Shown one piece after another: positions 27,080 to 36,500 of a stretch of DNA of 64,000 nucleotides (position 1 is its first letter; each line of letters opens with the position of its first letter). The position numbers and the translations under genes were made by a program. This DNA comes from Bergeyella sp. Its GTDB lineage: Bacteria; Bacteroidota; Bacteroidia; Flavobacteriales; Weeksellaceae. The DNA lies in the NCBI GenBank assembly GCA_030263285.1, contig SZYB01000003.1, forward strand, positions 62,001-126,000, in the 5' to 3' direction. The notes under the pieces were generated by a model. The model saw only the letters and a list, made by a program, of their open reading frames with translations, was not told the origin of the DNA and made no database searches.

Positions 27080-28102
27080 TCAAAGGATTTGTCTTTGGGC
27101 TTCTCTTATAAATTGTTCTGCTTTTTTCACCATAGAGTAGCTGCCGCAGAAGAAAGGTACCCTCTGGTGTAGCGCTGAGGGTGTTATTTCCATAATTCTC
27201 TTTTCTCCATCACTGCATTTCCCGCCTGCCTGCTCTGCCAAAAATGCCATAGGATTGCATTCGTAGAGGAGCCTTAGTTTACCATTGGGAGACTGGGAGG
27301 TGGAGGGATAGATGTAGATGCCTCCCTTTATCATATTTCTGTGAAAATCCGAAACAAGAGAACCAATATACCGGGACGTATAAGGTCTGTCCTCCTCTTC
27401 TTTCTGGCAATGCTTGATATAATCTTTTACCCCCTGGGGAAATTTTATATAATTACCCTCATTTATAGAGTATATTTTTCCGGTCTTAGGAAAGGTAATA
27501 TTGGGATGGGAAAGGTAATAGGTGCCGAGACTTGGGTCCAGAGTAAATCCATTAACACCGTGTCCTGTGGTATACACGAGCATGGTAGAGGAACCGTACA
27601 CAACGTATCCGGCGGCTACCTGACAGATTCCTTTTTGTAGAAAGTCTTGTATTTTCACGGGAGAGCCGGGCGGTGATATTCTTCTGTAAATAGAAAAAAT
27701 AGTACCTACTGAGACATTTACATCAATATTAGAAGATCCGTCAAGTGGGTCAATCAGCACGATATATTTACTGAGGTGTCCGTTTTTACTGGGTTGAATT
27801 TCTATAAAATCATCACTTTCTTCCGAGGCAATTCCACACACCACTTCCCTCTGCGAAAGGGCTTCTATAAAGATGTTATGCGCCAGAATATCAAGTTTCT
27901 GCTGATCTTCTCCCTGAATGTTGGTCTTTCCTGCATGGCCTGTGATATTGGCAATGCCCGCCTTGTTTACTTCTCTATTTACCATCTTTGAGGCAAGTTT
28001 TATCGCGCTCAACAGCCTGGAAAGCTCTCCGGAAGTATATTTAAAGTCGTTCTGTTTTTCTATGGTGAATTCACCCAGAGTCTGCAAGTTGTAGTCTTCC
28101 AT
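27080..28102 (-). CDS. fbp: class 1 fructose-1,6-bisphosphatase
   Basis: 340 residues, the usual class I length. It hydrolyses fructose 1,6-bisphosphate to fructose 6-phosphate in gluconeogenesis, using Mg2+. Metal-site motifs are present: [12 protein letters not shown] (about 97-108) with the Glu residues, and [26 protein letters not shown] with the Asp-x-Leu-Asp-Gly-Ser signature. The substrate-binding part includes [23 protein letters not shown] and [16 protein letters not shown]. It stands alone, converging with the acyl cassette and divergent from lysC. No allosteric residues can be judged by eye. Confidence 0.96.
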   Translation of the reverse strand: MEDYNLQTLGEFTIEKQNDFKYTSGELSRLLSAIKLASKMVNREVNKAGIANITGHAGKTNIQGEDQQKLDILAHNIFIEALSQREVVCGIASEESDDFIEIQPSKNGHLSKYIVLIDPLDGSSNIDVNVSVGTIFSIYRRISPPGSPVKIQDFLQKGICQVAAGYVVYGSSTMLVYTTGHGVNGFTLDPSLGTYYLSHPNITFPKTGKIYSINEGNYIKFPQGVKDYIKHCQKEEEDRPYTSRYIGSLVSDFHRNMIKGGIYIYPSTSQSPNGKLRLLYECNPMAFLAEQAGGKCSDGEKRIMEITPSALHQRVPFFCGSYSMVKKAEQFIREAQRQIL

Positions 28103-28248
28103 AACACATGTAGTCTTCCGTAATAAATTTAGTCAAGGAGTATTTCCGTGATCAGAACCCGAATTTCGTAATTTCATTCCTAAAAACAAAATGTATATCC
28201 CTCGGGGTGTACTTGTGAGGCAGAGATATTTTTGTGGGGTAAATTTTC

Positions 28249-28256
28249 TATTTTTG
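28249..28256 (+). promoter_or_regulatory. -7 box for the aspartate kinase gene
   Basis: TATTTTTG, 22 nt before the ATG. A second copy of the same octamer lies at 28227-28234, so two start sites are possible. Confidence 0.5.
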
Positions 28257-28278
28257 CGAGTCTTTTTAATATAAAGCT

Positions 28279-29529
28279 ATGAGGGTATACAAGTTTGGGG
28301 GAGCATCAATATCTGATGCTTCGGGGGTTATAAATCTAGCCGAAATAGTAAAAACGCAGTTTTTTTTTACAGGAATATTGGTCATTTCAGCAATGGGAAA
28401 GACCACTAATGCTCTGGAAGAGATAGTCTCGGAGTATTGTGGAGGAAGAGATTATGTACCCGGATTGGAAAAAATAAAGCAAAATCATTTGTCGGTGGCT
28501 GGGGAGTTGTTTCCGGAAAATAAAAATGGAATGAGGAGAATTTCCCGTTTTTTTGAGGAGTTGAAAGAGTTCTTGGCAGAAGAGCACAAAAACAGAGACT
28601 ATAATTTTCTTTACGATCAGGTGGTTTCGGTGGGAGAGCGAGTTTCTTCTTCTATGGTTTCCATATACCTGGAAGAGGAGGGGTATAAAAATAAGTGGTT
28701 AGACGTGAGGAATTTTATAAAGACAGACAGTACTTATAGAGAAGGGGTTGTAGACTGGAGTAGGACAGAGGAGGAAATCAAAAAATTAGCCGGAGATACT
28801 CTTTATGTAACACAGGGGTTTTTGGGGTCTGATAAAAATGATTTTACGGTCACCCTAGGGAGAGAGGGCTCGGATTACACCGCAGCTATTTTTTCTTCCG
28901 TCCTCAATGCAAAAGAAGCGACTATATGGAAAGATGTACCCGGAGTAATGACGGGAGATCCCAAAAAGTTTTCGGACCCAGAGGTATTGCCTTACATTTC
29001 TTATGAAGAAGCCTTAGAAATGGCATACTATGGAGCGAGTGTAATTCATGAAAAGACACTCCAGCCCCTTAAGCAAAAAAACATTCCGCTGTATGTAAAG
29101 TCGTTTTCGGAGCCAGAAAAGCAGGGAACCAAGATTAGTGATTCGGATAAAAGTAAGAAAAAAACGATGTACATTCTGAAAGAGAATCAGATATTGCTAC
29201 GGCTGAAAACAAGAGATTTCTCTTTCGTTACAGAAGAGAGTATAAATACTTTATTTTCTGTCTTAGCAAGGGAAAAAATGAGGGTTCATCTTATGCAGAG
29301 CTCGGCGATTTCCTTCGTAGTTTGTATTGAGGACAAGTACGGGAACATAGAGAATACAATAAATATTCTTGAGAAGATTTTCAGCGTGGAGGTTATAAAA
29401 AGCGTATCTTTATTGACGGTGAGAGACGGAGCAACAAAAGATGTGGGAAATCTTTTCCCAGGGGGGAGGGTACTTCTTGAGCAGGTCTTTCGGGATGTTC
29501 GTCAGATAGTGTACAGAAACTTTGTTTAG
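28279..29529 (+). CDS. lysC: aspartate kinase
   Basis: 416 residues, monofunctional. It phosphorylates L-aspartate, the first step to lysine, threonine, methionine and diaminopimelate. The N-terminal kinase domain begins VYKFGGASISDASG (the conserved Lys-Phe-Gly-Gly-x-Ser), and contains FSSVLNAKEATIWKDVPGVMTGDPK and the LEMAYYGASVIHEKTLQPLK helix. After VKSFSEPEKQGTKIS come ~130 residues that should form the ACT-type regulatory region, somewhat short. A homoserine dehydrogenase domain is absent. It is followed after 14 bp by the aminolipid synthase gene, probably in the same transcript. Confidence 0.92.
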   Translation: MRVYKFGGASISDASGVINLAEIVKTQFFFTGILVISAMGKTTNALEEIVSEYCGGRDYVPGLEKIKQNHLSVAGELFPENKNGMRRISRFFEELKEFLAEEHKNRDYNFLYDQVVSVGERVSSSMVSIYLEEEGYKNKWLDVRNFIKTDSTYREGVVDWSRTEEEIKKLAGDTLYVTQGFLGSDKNDFTVTLGREGSDYTAAIFSSVLNAKEATIWKDVPGVMTGDPKKFSDPEVLPYISYEEALEMAYYGASVIHEKTLQPLKQKNIPLYVKSFSEPEKQGTKISDSDKSKKKTMYILKENQILLRLKTRDFSFVTEESINTLFSVLAREKMRVHLMQSSAISFVVCIEDKYGNIENTINILEKIFSVEVIKSVSLLTVRDGATKDVGNLFPGGRVLLEQVFRDVRQIVYRNFV

Positions 29530-29543
29530 CATATACAGTAAAC

Positions 29544-31418
29544 ATGAGTCTTTTTTCCAAGCAAGATATTATAGATGTGGCGGGTCTGTCTGAGTGGGGT
29601 TTTTTGAGGGGGATTGTTGCCTCTGCCGTGATGAGGCTTTTGGGACTGGAGAAGGTAAACTTGCTCTACGATAAGCTAAAAGACAAGAAAGGAAAGTCAT
29701 TTTTTGATTCCTTTGTGAGGGAAAGGTCAATCGGGTATGTTATTTTTGAGGAGGATATAAAAAAAATCCCGAGGTCGGGTCCCTTTATTTTGGTGTCGAA
29801 TCACCCACTGGGTGCAATAGACGGAATTTTAATGTGTAAAATCCTCACGGAGGTGCGTCCGGATTTTAAGATTATGGGCAATTTTTTGCTGGAAAAAATA
29901 AAACCTATGGAGCCTTATGTTTTATCGGTAAATCCCTTTGAAGGAAAACGAAAAAACGTCAGACCTAGTGCTAGAGGGGTGCTTGAGACCCTCAGGCATC
30001 TGGAGAAGGGGGGGGGTGTGGGTATTTTTCCGTCGGGGGAGGTTTCCAATAAAAACAATGCAGAGGGAGAGATACGGGACAAAACCTGGGAAGTTCCTAT
30101 TCTTAAGCTTATAAGAAAGTCCAGGGTGCCGGTAGTCCCCATGTACATTCATGCGAAAAACAGTTCGTTTTTTTATCAGATGGCAAGGCTCCATCCCGAT
30201 TTACAAACGTTGCTTCTTCCCTCCGAGATGATGAGAACGCGTCACTCTCCTATAAAAATAAGAATTGGAAGAGCGCTGAGTGTAAAGCAGATGGATGAAC
30301 AGGAAAGTGTGGAAGATTTGGGGACTTTTCTCCAGAATAAGGTCTATATGCTAAAATCATATTACGAAAAAAGAAAGTCGCTTGCCAAAATACTCAATCT
30401 TAGAGACCTAAAGCAAAATTTTTCTATTGCAAAGGAGGAGAATATTGTGACCAATATCATAGAAGAAACTCCTAAGGAGGATCTGAAAAAGGATGTTGCT
30501 CGGTTGAGAAGTATGGATAAGTTATTGTTTTCCAATGGAAATTATGAGGTATATTTTTCTACTTATGATGAGATTCCCTCCGTGATGAGGGAGATTGGGA
30601 GGCAAAGAGAGCTTACCTTCCGGGCGGTGGGAGAGGGGAGTAATCTGCCTTTTGATCTGGATCGGTATGATAAACATTATCACCATCTTTTTCTCTGGGA
30701 TAATGAAGGAGAGAATCTGGTGGGAGCCTACAGAATGGCGTTGGGTAAAGAGGTGATGAAACGCCACGGGATAGAGGGGTTTTATACTGCTTCTCTTTTT
30801 GATTTTGATGTTGAGCTTCGCCCTTTTTTCAGGAAGGTGATAGAGATGGGGAGAGCTTACATCACAGAAGAATACCAACAAAAACCTTTGCCTCTGTTTC
30901 TACTTTGGAGAGGGATTGTGCACGTGTGTCTGAGGAATCCGGATCATAAGTTTTTAATGGGAGGGGTAAGTATCAGTAATAAGTTTTCCGATTTTTCAAA
31001 ATCGCTTATGATAGAGTTTATGCGTTCAAATTATTATGACGCCGCCGTAGCCCAGTACGTACATCCCAAAAATGAGTTTAAGGTAAGGTTGAGCGACAGA
31101 GATAAGAGTTTGTTTTTTGATCAGGTAGAATCCGATGTGAACAAATTAGATAAGATAATAGATGACCTGGAGCCGGATATGAGAATGCCGGTACTAATTA
31201 AAAAATATATAAAGCAAAATGCAAAGGTTATTTCCTTTAACGTGGATCCCAGTTTTAACGATGCTATAGACGGGCTTATGTATATTCGTATTAGCGAGCT
31301 TCCGGAGGGCACGATAAAGCCTGTCCTGGATGAGATAAGCGATCAGATACAGAGAGAACAGGCGACAGAAACGAAACAAGGGTCAGACAAAAAAATACGG
31401 CAGAAAAAACTTGCATAG
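29544..31418 (+). CDS. OlsF-like bifunctional aminolipid acyltransferase (PlsC-like + GNAT fusion)
   Basis: 624 residues with two catalytic parts. The N-terminal ~280 residues are a lysophospholipid-acyltransferase (PlsC-like) domain with His87 and Asp93 in ILVSNHPLGAIDGIL and the glycine-rich VGIFPSGEVSNKN motif. The C-terminal part, from about 325 to 550, is a GNAT/OlsB-like N-acyltransferase (EVYFSTYDEIPSVMREIGRQ, NLVGAYRMALG, FFRKVIEMGRAYI). This is the arrangement of OlsF from Serratia and Flavobacterium, where one protein N-acylates and O-acylates ornithine; separate GlsB and GlsA do the same for glycine lipids in Bacteroides. The amino acid used here cannot be read from sequence. Confidence 0.85.
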   Translation: MSLFSKQDIIDVAGLSEWGFLRGIVASAVMRLLGLEKVNLLYDKLKDKKGKSFFDSFVRERSIGYVIFEEDIKKIPRSGPFILVSNHPLGAIDGILMCKILTEVRPDFKIMGNFLLEKIKPMEPYVLSVNPFEGKRKNVRPSARGVLETLRHLEKGGGVGIFPSGEVSNKNNAEGEIRDKTWEVPILKLIRKSRVPVVPMYIHAKNSSFFYQMARLHPDLQTLLLPSEMMRTRHSPIKIRIGRALSVKQMDEQESVEDLGTFLQNKVYMLKSYYEKRKSLAKILNLRDLKQNFSIAKEENIVTNIIEETPKEDLKKDVARLRSMDKLLFSNGNYEVYFSTYDEIPSVMREIGRQRELTFRAVGEGSNLPFDLDRYDKHYHHLFLWDNEGENLVGAYRMALGKEVMKRHGIEGFYTASLFDFDVELRPFFRKVIEMGRAYITEEYQQKPLPLFLLWRGIVHVCLRNPDHKFLMGGVSISNKFSDFSKSLMIEFMRSNYYDAAVAQYVHPKNEFKVRLSDRDKSLFFDQVESDVNKLDKIIDDLEPDMRMPVLIKKYIKQNAKVISFNVDPSFNDAIDGLMYIRISELPEGTIKPVLDEISDQIQREQATETKQGSDKKIRQKKLA

Positions 31419-31454
31419 CAAAATCTAAGATTATATATTTGCACTACCTGAGAG

Positions 31455-31527
<73 letters not shown>

Positions 31528-31640
31528 CGAAATATCTGGCGCCATTATGTGTCGGAGTTTTTATTATCCCCCGTGGTCGGTGGGAGATTTACACTTATAC
31601 TTTACACTCGTTAAAGTTTATTTTTAAAGTTTTTATTTCT

Positions 31641-32840
31641 ATGATATTCAATTTTGTTGACCGTCTGTTTTTTTTTATTCTTTTTTTGTTCTCAATTACA
31701 ATATTTTCTCAGAAAGGAATACGCTTTGAGAATGCGTCATTTGACGAAATTTTAAAAAAAGCTGGGAATGAAGAAAAACTCGTTTTTGTGGATGCTTATG
31801 CTTCATGGTGTGGCCCTTGTATACAGATGAAAAAAAACGTCTTCTCCCTGGAGAGTGTGGGTAACTACTACAATGAGAATTTTATCAACGCACGCTTTGA
31901 TGTAGAAAAAGGAGAGGGAAAAGAAATGGCAAAAAGATATAATATAAGAGCGTTTCCTACTTATTTGTTTTTTGATAGTTCCGGGGATATTCTGTTGAGA
32001 TCGACAGGATACACGGAAAAAGAAGAATTTATAGAACTGGGTAAGCAGGCTGCGGAAACCAAGAAAACCTATGTTTCACAAAGAGAGAGATTTGTCGAGG
32101 GAGATAAAGATCCTAAGTTTTTGATCAATCTTTTTTTTCAGGTTGCTGAGGGTAATCCTTCCTTTGCAAAGGAGGTTTCGGAAAGGTATTTCAAGGTGAG
32201 GGAGGAAAAAATAACAGACCCTAAAGAACTTTCTATGCTGTTGTATCATCTGAGGTCTTCTCAGGATCCGGGTTATAAGATTTTTGAAAAAAATAAGGAA
32301 ACTATTTCGGGTATTGTTTCATTTTCTGAGTATGAAAAACTGGACTTGGGTTTTAAGCTCAATCCTGTTTTGGAGAAACTTATGGACGGGGAAAAAGAAC
32401 TCAACGAGGAGAAATTTATGAATCAAGCAAAGAAAATAGTCCCCAAGGAAAAAGCAGAGGAATTTCTCAACAGGTACAGAGTTCTTTATTATCCTTCGCA
32501 GAGAAAGTACAAGGCGTATGCCAAAGCAGCCATAAAATATTATAAAGATGGAAGTGTGGTACCTCAAAAAGAACTTTTGCTGGCGGCTTTTATTTTTTCT
32601 GAGTATGTAAAAGATCCTCATGCCCTGAAACAGGCATTGGAGTGGGCAGAAAAGTTGCACATGAAGTCGGAAGATCCTGAAACTTCTTATGTTTTGGCAA
32701 AATTATATTTTCTGAATGGAAAAGATACTCAGGCAAAAATGTTTGCGGAGAAATCTATAGATCTTTTAAACAAAAGAGGAGCTGATATTTCTTTTCCTCA
32801 AAAATTACTTGATGAAATCAACAGGAAGAAAAAAAAGTAG
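31641..32840 (+). CDS. secreted thioredoxin-domain protein
   Basis: 399 residues. The signal peptide (VDRLFFFILFLFSITIFSQK) predicts export to the periplasm. A thioredoxin fold follows: FVDAYASWCGPCIQMKKNVF with the redox pair Cys-Gly-Pro-Cys at about 56-59, then YNIRAFPTYLFFDSSGDIL with the cis-proline. The remaining ~270 residues are helical and TPR-like (AFIFSEYVKDPHALKQALEW and KLYFLNGKDTQAKMFAEKSI near the end). Such proteins reduce or isomerise disulfides in the envelope. The frame is open back into the tRNA gene, but the only plausible start is the ATG at 31641. Confidence 0.9.
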   Translation: MIFNFVDRLFFFILFLFSITIFSQKGIRFENASFDEILKKAGNEEKLVFVDAYASWCGPCIQMKKNVFSLESVGNYYNENFINARFDVEKGEGKEMAKRYNIRAFPTYLFFDSSGDILLRSTGYTEKEEFIELGKQAAETKKTYVSQRERFVEGDKDPKFLINLFFQVAEGNPSFAKEVSERYFKVREEKITDPKELSMLLYHLRSSQDPGYKIFEKNKETISGIVSFSEYEKLDLGFKLNPVLEKLMDGEKELNEEKFMNQAKKIVPKEKAEEFLNRYRVLYYPSQRKYKAYAKAAIKYYKDGSVVPQKELLLAAFIFSEYVKDPHALKQALEWAEKLHMKSEDPETSYVLAKLYFLNGKDTQAKMFAEKSIDLLNKRGADISFPQKLLDEINRKKKK

Positions 32841-32877
32841 AGCACGTGGGGGGATACATTTTAATAATCTAAATTTT

Positions 32878-32885
32878 TACTTTTG
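32878..32885 (+). promoter_or_regulatory. -7 box for the FtsX-type permease gene
   Basis: TACTTTTG, 21 nt upstream of the TTG start at 32907. It supports a start in that region. Confidence 0.5.
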
Positions 32886-32906
32886 GGGAATCAAACAATC
32901 TGAATT

Positions 32907-34139
32907 TTGAAGTTCCCTATATACTTTGTCCTCAAGATCGCTTCTTTCAAAGGAAAGAAGAACAGTCTTTCCCAGATCATTGTATTCATAGGTAGGATGT
33001 CGGTGGCTCTGGGGATTACTATTTCTCTCATTACCGTGGCTACGGGTTTAGGTTCAAAAAATGCAATAAAAAATAGTTTGGGAGATTTTGGCGGCGAGAT
33101 AGTCATAAAATCATTTCGGTCGAATTCTTCCTATGATTCTTCTGTTTTGGATACCTCGTCGCTCGGTGTAAAAAAAATAAAGGAAATTCCGGGAGTGGCA
33201 TGCGTACAGAAATTCATTACGTCCAATGGGATAATACGTACGGAAGATAGTTTTTCGGGAATTATTTTTAAGGGGATATCAGAAGATTTTAACAGAAAAC
33301 GATTCAGCAGATTTATATTAGAGGGTGAGATACCCAGGTTCAGTGAGAACACTTTGTCGAATGATATTTTGCTCTCAAAAAAAATAGCTACTGCCATTAA
33401 CAAAAAACTCAACGACAGTGTAGTGGTTCTTTTTTCCAAGGAAGAGAAAGGAAAAGTACTGTATAGAAAATTTAAGATTTCGGGGATTTACAAAACCGAT
33501 ATCAAGATGATAGACGATCTCTATGTTTTGGGAGATATAAAGCATGCGAGAAAGATTCTCGGACTCAAAAATCATGAGATAGGAGGGATAGAAATCTACC
33601 TGGACGAGATAGGAAAGGTAGACACGGTATATCTCAAAGTACAGGATTATATCGGATATAAGAATTATGCCCAAAAAATTTCTGATTTGTTTCCACAAAT
33701 TTTGGATTGGATTGAGATTTTTGATACCAATATTACTCTTATCATTGGTATAATGCTGTTGGTAGTGGTTATCAATATTGTTATGGTATTACTTATTCTC
33801 ATTATAGAGAGAACCCATTCTATAGGAGTATTAAAAACCTTGGGGGCTACCAATAAGGAAATAAGAAAAATTTTTATAGGCTATACTTTGGTCATTATGA
33901 TTCCTGGGCTGGTGATAGGGAATATGGTGGGATTGGGGTTGCTTATTTTCCAAAAATTTTTTGGGATTATAAAATTAGATCCTGAGAATTATTATGTGAG
34001 TGTAGTTCCGGTGGATCTGGATCCTTTTTTTATTGTTCTTATTTCTTTTGGGATGTTGTTTTTTTCTGCTCTTGCGTTGGTACTTCCCAGTTGTCTAATC
34101 AGTAAAATTTCTCCTATAAAGGCCATTAAATATGATTAG
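32907..34139 (+). CDS. FtsX-family ABC transporter permease (LolC/E-like)
   Basis: 410 residues. One transmembrane helix near the N-terminus (IIVFIGRMSVALGITISLIT), a ~230-residue periplasmic domain of MacB/LolE type, then three helices typical of the FtsX family (TLIIGIMLLVVVINIVMVLL, the RTHSIGVLKTLGATNKEIRK cytoplasmic coupling segment, and a C-terminal helix pair). Such permeases work with an ATPase subunit, often LolD, to move lipoproteins out of the inner membrane. No ATPase gene is adjacent. The start is TTG 32907: the MKFPIYFVLKIA beginning matches the family and no ATG precedes the first helix. Confidence 0.87.
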   Translation: MKFPIYFVLKIASFKGKKNSLSQIIVFIGRMSVALGITISLITVATGLGSKNAIKNSLGDFGGEIVIKSFRSNSSYDSSVLDTSSLGVKKIKEIPGVACVQKFITSNGIIRTEDSFSGIIFKGISEDFNRKRFSRFILEGEIPRFSENTLSNDILLSKKIATAINKKLNDSVVVLFSKEEKGKVLYRKFKISGIYKTDIKMIDDLYVLGDIKHARKILGLKNHEIGGIEIYLDEIGKVDTVYLKVQDYIGYKNYAQKISDLFPQILDWIEIFDTNITLIIGIMLLVVVINIVMVLLILIIERTHSIGVLKTLGATNKEIRKIFIGYTLVIMIPGLVIGNMVGLGLLIFQKFFGIIKLDPENYYVSVVPVDLDPFFIVLISFGMLFFSALALVLPSCLISKISPIKAIKYD

Positions 34140-34160
34140 TCTTTATTTAGCACCTAAAAA

Positions 34161-34168
34161 TATATTTG
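34161..34168 (+). promoter_or_regulatory. -7 box for the cystathionine beta-synthase-like gene
   Basis: TATATTTG, 16 nt before the ATG at 34185. No convincing -33 element. Confidence 0.5.
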
Positions 34169-34184
34169 TAATAATAATGAATTT

Positions 34185-35165
34185 ATGGGGTATGCAAACA
34201 CTATTCTAGATACCATAGGCGATACCCCTTTGGTGAGGCTTAACAAGGTGTTGGGTGGAGATTTCCCGGCTTTGGTTTTGGCTAAGGTGGAGTTTTTCAA
34301 TCCCGGAAATTCTGTAAAAGACAGGATGGCTGTAAAAATGGTGGAAGATGCAGAAAAGGACGGAAGACTCAAGCCTGGAGGAACTATCATAGAAGGAACT
34401 TCTGGGAATACGGGGATGGGTTTAGCTTTGGTCTCTATTGTAAAGGGATATCGGTGCATTTTTGTAACGAACGATAAGCAGTCTAAAGAAAAATGTGATA
34501 TGCTGAGGGCGGTAGGCGCAGAAGTGGTTGTTTGCCCTACAGATGTAAAACCTACTGATCCGCGGTCATATTATTCCGTATCTAAAAGATTAGCAAAAGA
34601 AACACCCAACAGCTGGTACGTAAACCAATACGATAATCTCTCCAACAGACAGGCACATTATGAGCATACGGCTCCGGAGATTTGGAAACAGACTCGCGGA
34701 AAACTCACTCACTTTGTGGTAGGGGCGGGTACAGGAGGCACTATTACGGGATGTGCTCGGTTTTTTAAAGAAAAAAACACTTCTATTCAGATAATAGGCG
34801 TAGATACCTACGGATCTATTCTCAAGGAATTTCATGAGACGGGGAGGCTGTATTATGATCATGCTTACCCCTATATTACAGAAGGAATAGGAGAGGACAT
34901 CATTCCTGAGAATTATGATATGTCGGTAATTGATCATTTTGAGAAGGTAACCGATAAGGACGGGGCAATATATGCGAGAAAGCTGGCTAGAGAGGAGGGC
35001 ATTTTTTGTGGATATTCTGCGGGGAGCGCAATTTCGGCACTGGTACAGATGAAAGACAGGTTTTCCGAAAAAGATATTATCGTTGTGCTTCTTCATGATC
35101 ACGGCTCCAGGTATATTGCGAAAATCTACAATGACGACTGGATGAGGGCACAGGGTTGGCTATAA
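34185..35165 (+). CDS. PLP-dependent cysteine synthase / cystathionine beta-synthase family enzyme
   Basis: 326 residues, fold type II PLP enzyme. The PLP lysine is Lys45 in FFNPGNSVKDRMAVKMV, the phosphate loop is GTSGNTGMGLALV, and the second glycine-rich loop is VVGAGTGGTITG. The RAVGAEVVVCPTDVKPTDPR segment and the VNQYDNLSNRQAHYEHTAPE block are nearer to cystathionine beta-synthase than to CysK. There is no C-terminal CBS regulatory pair. It could make cystathionine from serine and homocysteine or cysteine from an activated serine; sequence alone does not decide. Confidence 0.88.
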   Translation: MGYANTILDTIGDTPLVRLNKVLGGDFPALVLAKVEFFNPGNSVKDRMAVKMVEDAEKDGRLKPGGTIIEGTSGNTGMGLALVSIVKGYRCIFVTNDKQSKEKCDMLRAVGAEVVVCPTDVKPTDPRSYYSVSKRLAKETPNSWYVNQYDNLSNRQAHYEHTAPEIWKQTRGKLTHFVVGAGTGGTITGCARFFKEKNTSIQIIGVDTYGSILKEFHETGRLYYDHAYPYITEGIGEDIIPENYDMSVIDHFEKVTDKDGAIYARKLAREEGIFCGYSAGSAISALVQMKDRFSEKDIIVVLLHDHGSRYIAKIYNDDWMRAQGWL

Positions 35166-35182
35166 TCAGGATCACGGTTTTC

Positions 35183-36484
35183 CTAGTTTTCTGGAAGTGT
35201 AGAGAGGAGTTCCGAGAGTTTTTGAGTTAAGTTTTTTCTGGAATATATCTCTATATTTTTTGTGGGAGAGGGGGGGATATGCTGTTTCCACTGTAAGTAC
35301 TGGGAGATAATGTATTCTTTCATCGCGTCCCCTTGAGTATCGTCAAAATGCTTTCCCGCCCCGGAGGCTTCAAGTATCTTCTCTACATCGGCTCCTTTGG
35401 GTCCGTAAGAGAGTATTTTTTTGCCTGAGGCCATATACTCAAATAATTTTCCGGGGATTATTCCTCTGGAAGAAGGTTGAGAGAAATTGGTAATAATTAG
35501 AAGATCAGAGTTTTGCATTTCTTTTAAGGAGTCTTCGTGGGAAAGGTATCCTAAAGATTCTGTTACTCTGGATAGGTGATATTTTTCTATATCTCTTTGG
35601 ATTGCATCATCTATTTTTCCTACCCACTTGAGTCTAAACTCTTCTCTAAAGTCATCATAGTGCCGGAGGAGAGTTTCTAAAGTGTGCCAGAGGATTTTTG
35701 GGTTACGTAGTTGCTCCAGTATCCCGATATAGCTCAGGGTAAATTTATCCGTAGTGCTGAGGGAGGAGGAGTACACAGGATGATCAAATCCGTTGGTTAT
35801 ACAAAAAGCACGGGCTCCTTTGGCCTTATAATTCTCGCAGTCCGTAAAACTCGTGGCAAGGGTAATGTCGGCATTTTTTAGTACTTCAGATTCCAATTGT
35901 TTGTGTTTTTTATCGGATCTGGAAGAGAGTTTCAGGTGCTTATAATAAGAGATGTCTGTCCAGGGATCTCTAAAGTCGGCAAGCCATTTTAGGTGAGGGT
36001 TTTTTCTTTTCAGCTCAAGCCCTATGAGGTGGAGTGAATGGGGAGGTCCTGTGGTTATCACCGCTTTTACAGGATTTTTTTTCAGGTATTGGGAGAGGTA
36101 GTGTACAGAGGGTTTTACCCAAAAAATTCTCGCATCGGGAATAAAGAAATTACCGCGAATCCAGAGAGATAATTTGGATCTCCAGTTTTGTTCACTCCCA
36201 ATATCAAATTGCCCAGCCTTAAATTTTTTATTTTTTGGGTTGAGTTTTTCGGCAATCCTGTAGGGTTCCCAAATTTTGGTTTTGATTATTTCGATCGGGG
36301 TGGGGAAGTCTTTTTTTAGACTGTTATCTGTTAGAGGATAATTGGGGTTTTCGGGAGTATAGATTACAGGTTTCCACCCAAATTCTGGAAGATATTTTGC
36401 GAATTTTACCCACCGCTGTACCCCTGGTCCTCCAGCGGGAGGCCAGTAATAGGTAATGATGAGTATTTTTTTTAACTCATTCAA
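35183..36484 (-). CDS. glycosyltransferase (GT4-type)
   Basis: 433 residues, predicted cytoplasmic GT-B enzyme. The N-terminus KKILIITYYWPPAGGPGVQR and FAKYLPEFGWKPVIYTPE is the usual acceptor-domain opening of this Bacteroidota group; VKAVITTGPPHSLHLIGLEL and WLADFRDPWTDISYY follow. The donor domain includes LSYIGILEQLRNP and SLGYLSHEDSLKEMQNSDLL, then RGIIPGKLFEYMASGKKILS with the nucleotide-binding Glu. It lies 16 bp behind the YfhO gene in the same direction, so both probably serve the same glycan pathway. Confidence 0.9.
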   Translation of the reverse strand: MNELKKILIITYYWPPAGGPGVQRWVKFAKYLPEFGWKPVIYTPENPNYPLTDNSLKKDFPTPIEIIKTKIWEPYRIAEKLNPKNKKFKAGQFDIGSEQNWRSKLSLWIRGNFFIPDARIFWVKPSVHYLSQYLKKNPVKAVITTGPPHSLHLIGLELKRKNPHLKWLADFRDPWTDISYYKHLKLSSRSDKKHKQLESEVLKNADITLATSFTDCENYKAKGARAFCITNGFDHPVYSSSLSTTDKFTLSYIGILEQLRNPKILWHTLETLLRHYDDFREEFRLKWVGKIDDAIQRDIEKYHLSRVTESLGYLSHEDSLKEMQNSDLLIITNFSQPSSRGIIPGKLFEYMASGKKILSYGPKGADVEKILEASGAGKHFDDTQGDAMKEYIISQYLQWKQHIPPSPTKNIEIYSRKNLTQKLSELLSTLPEN

Positions 36485-36500
36485 AGTGGGGTAATTTTTG

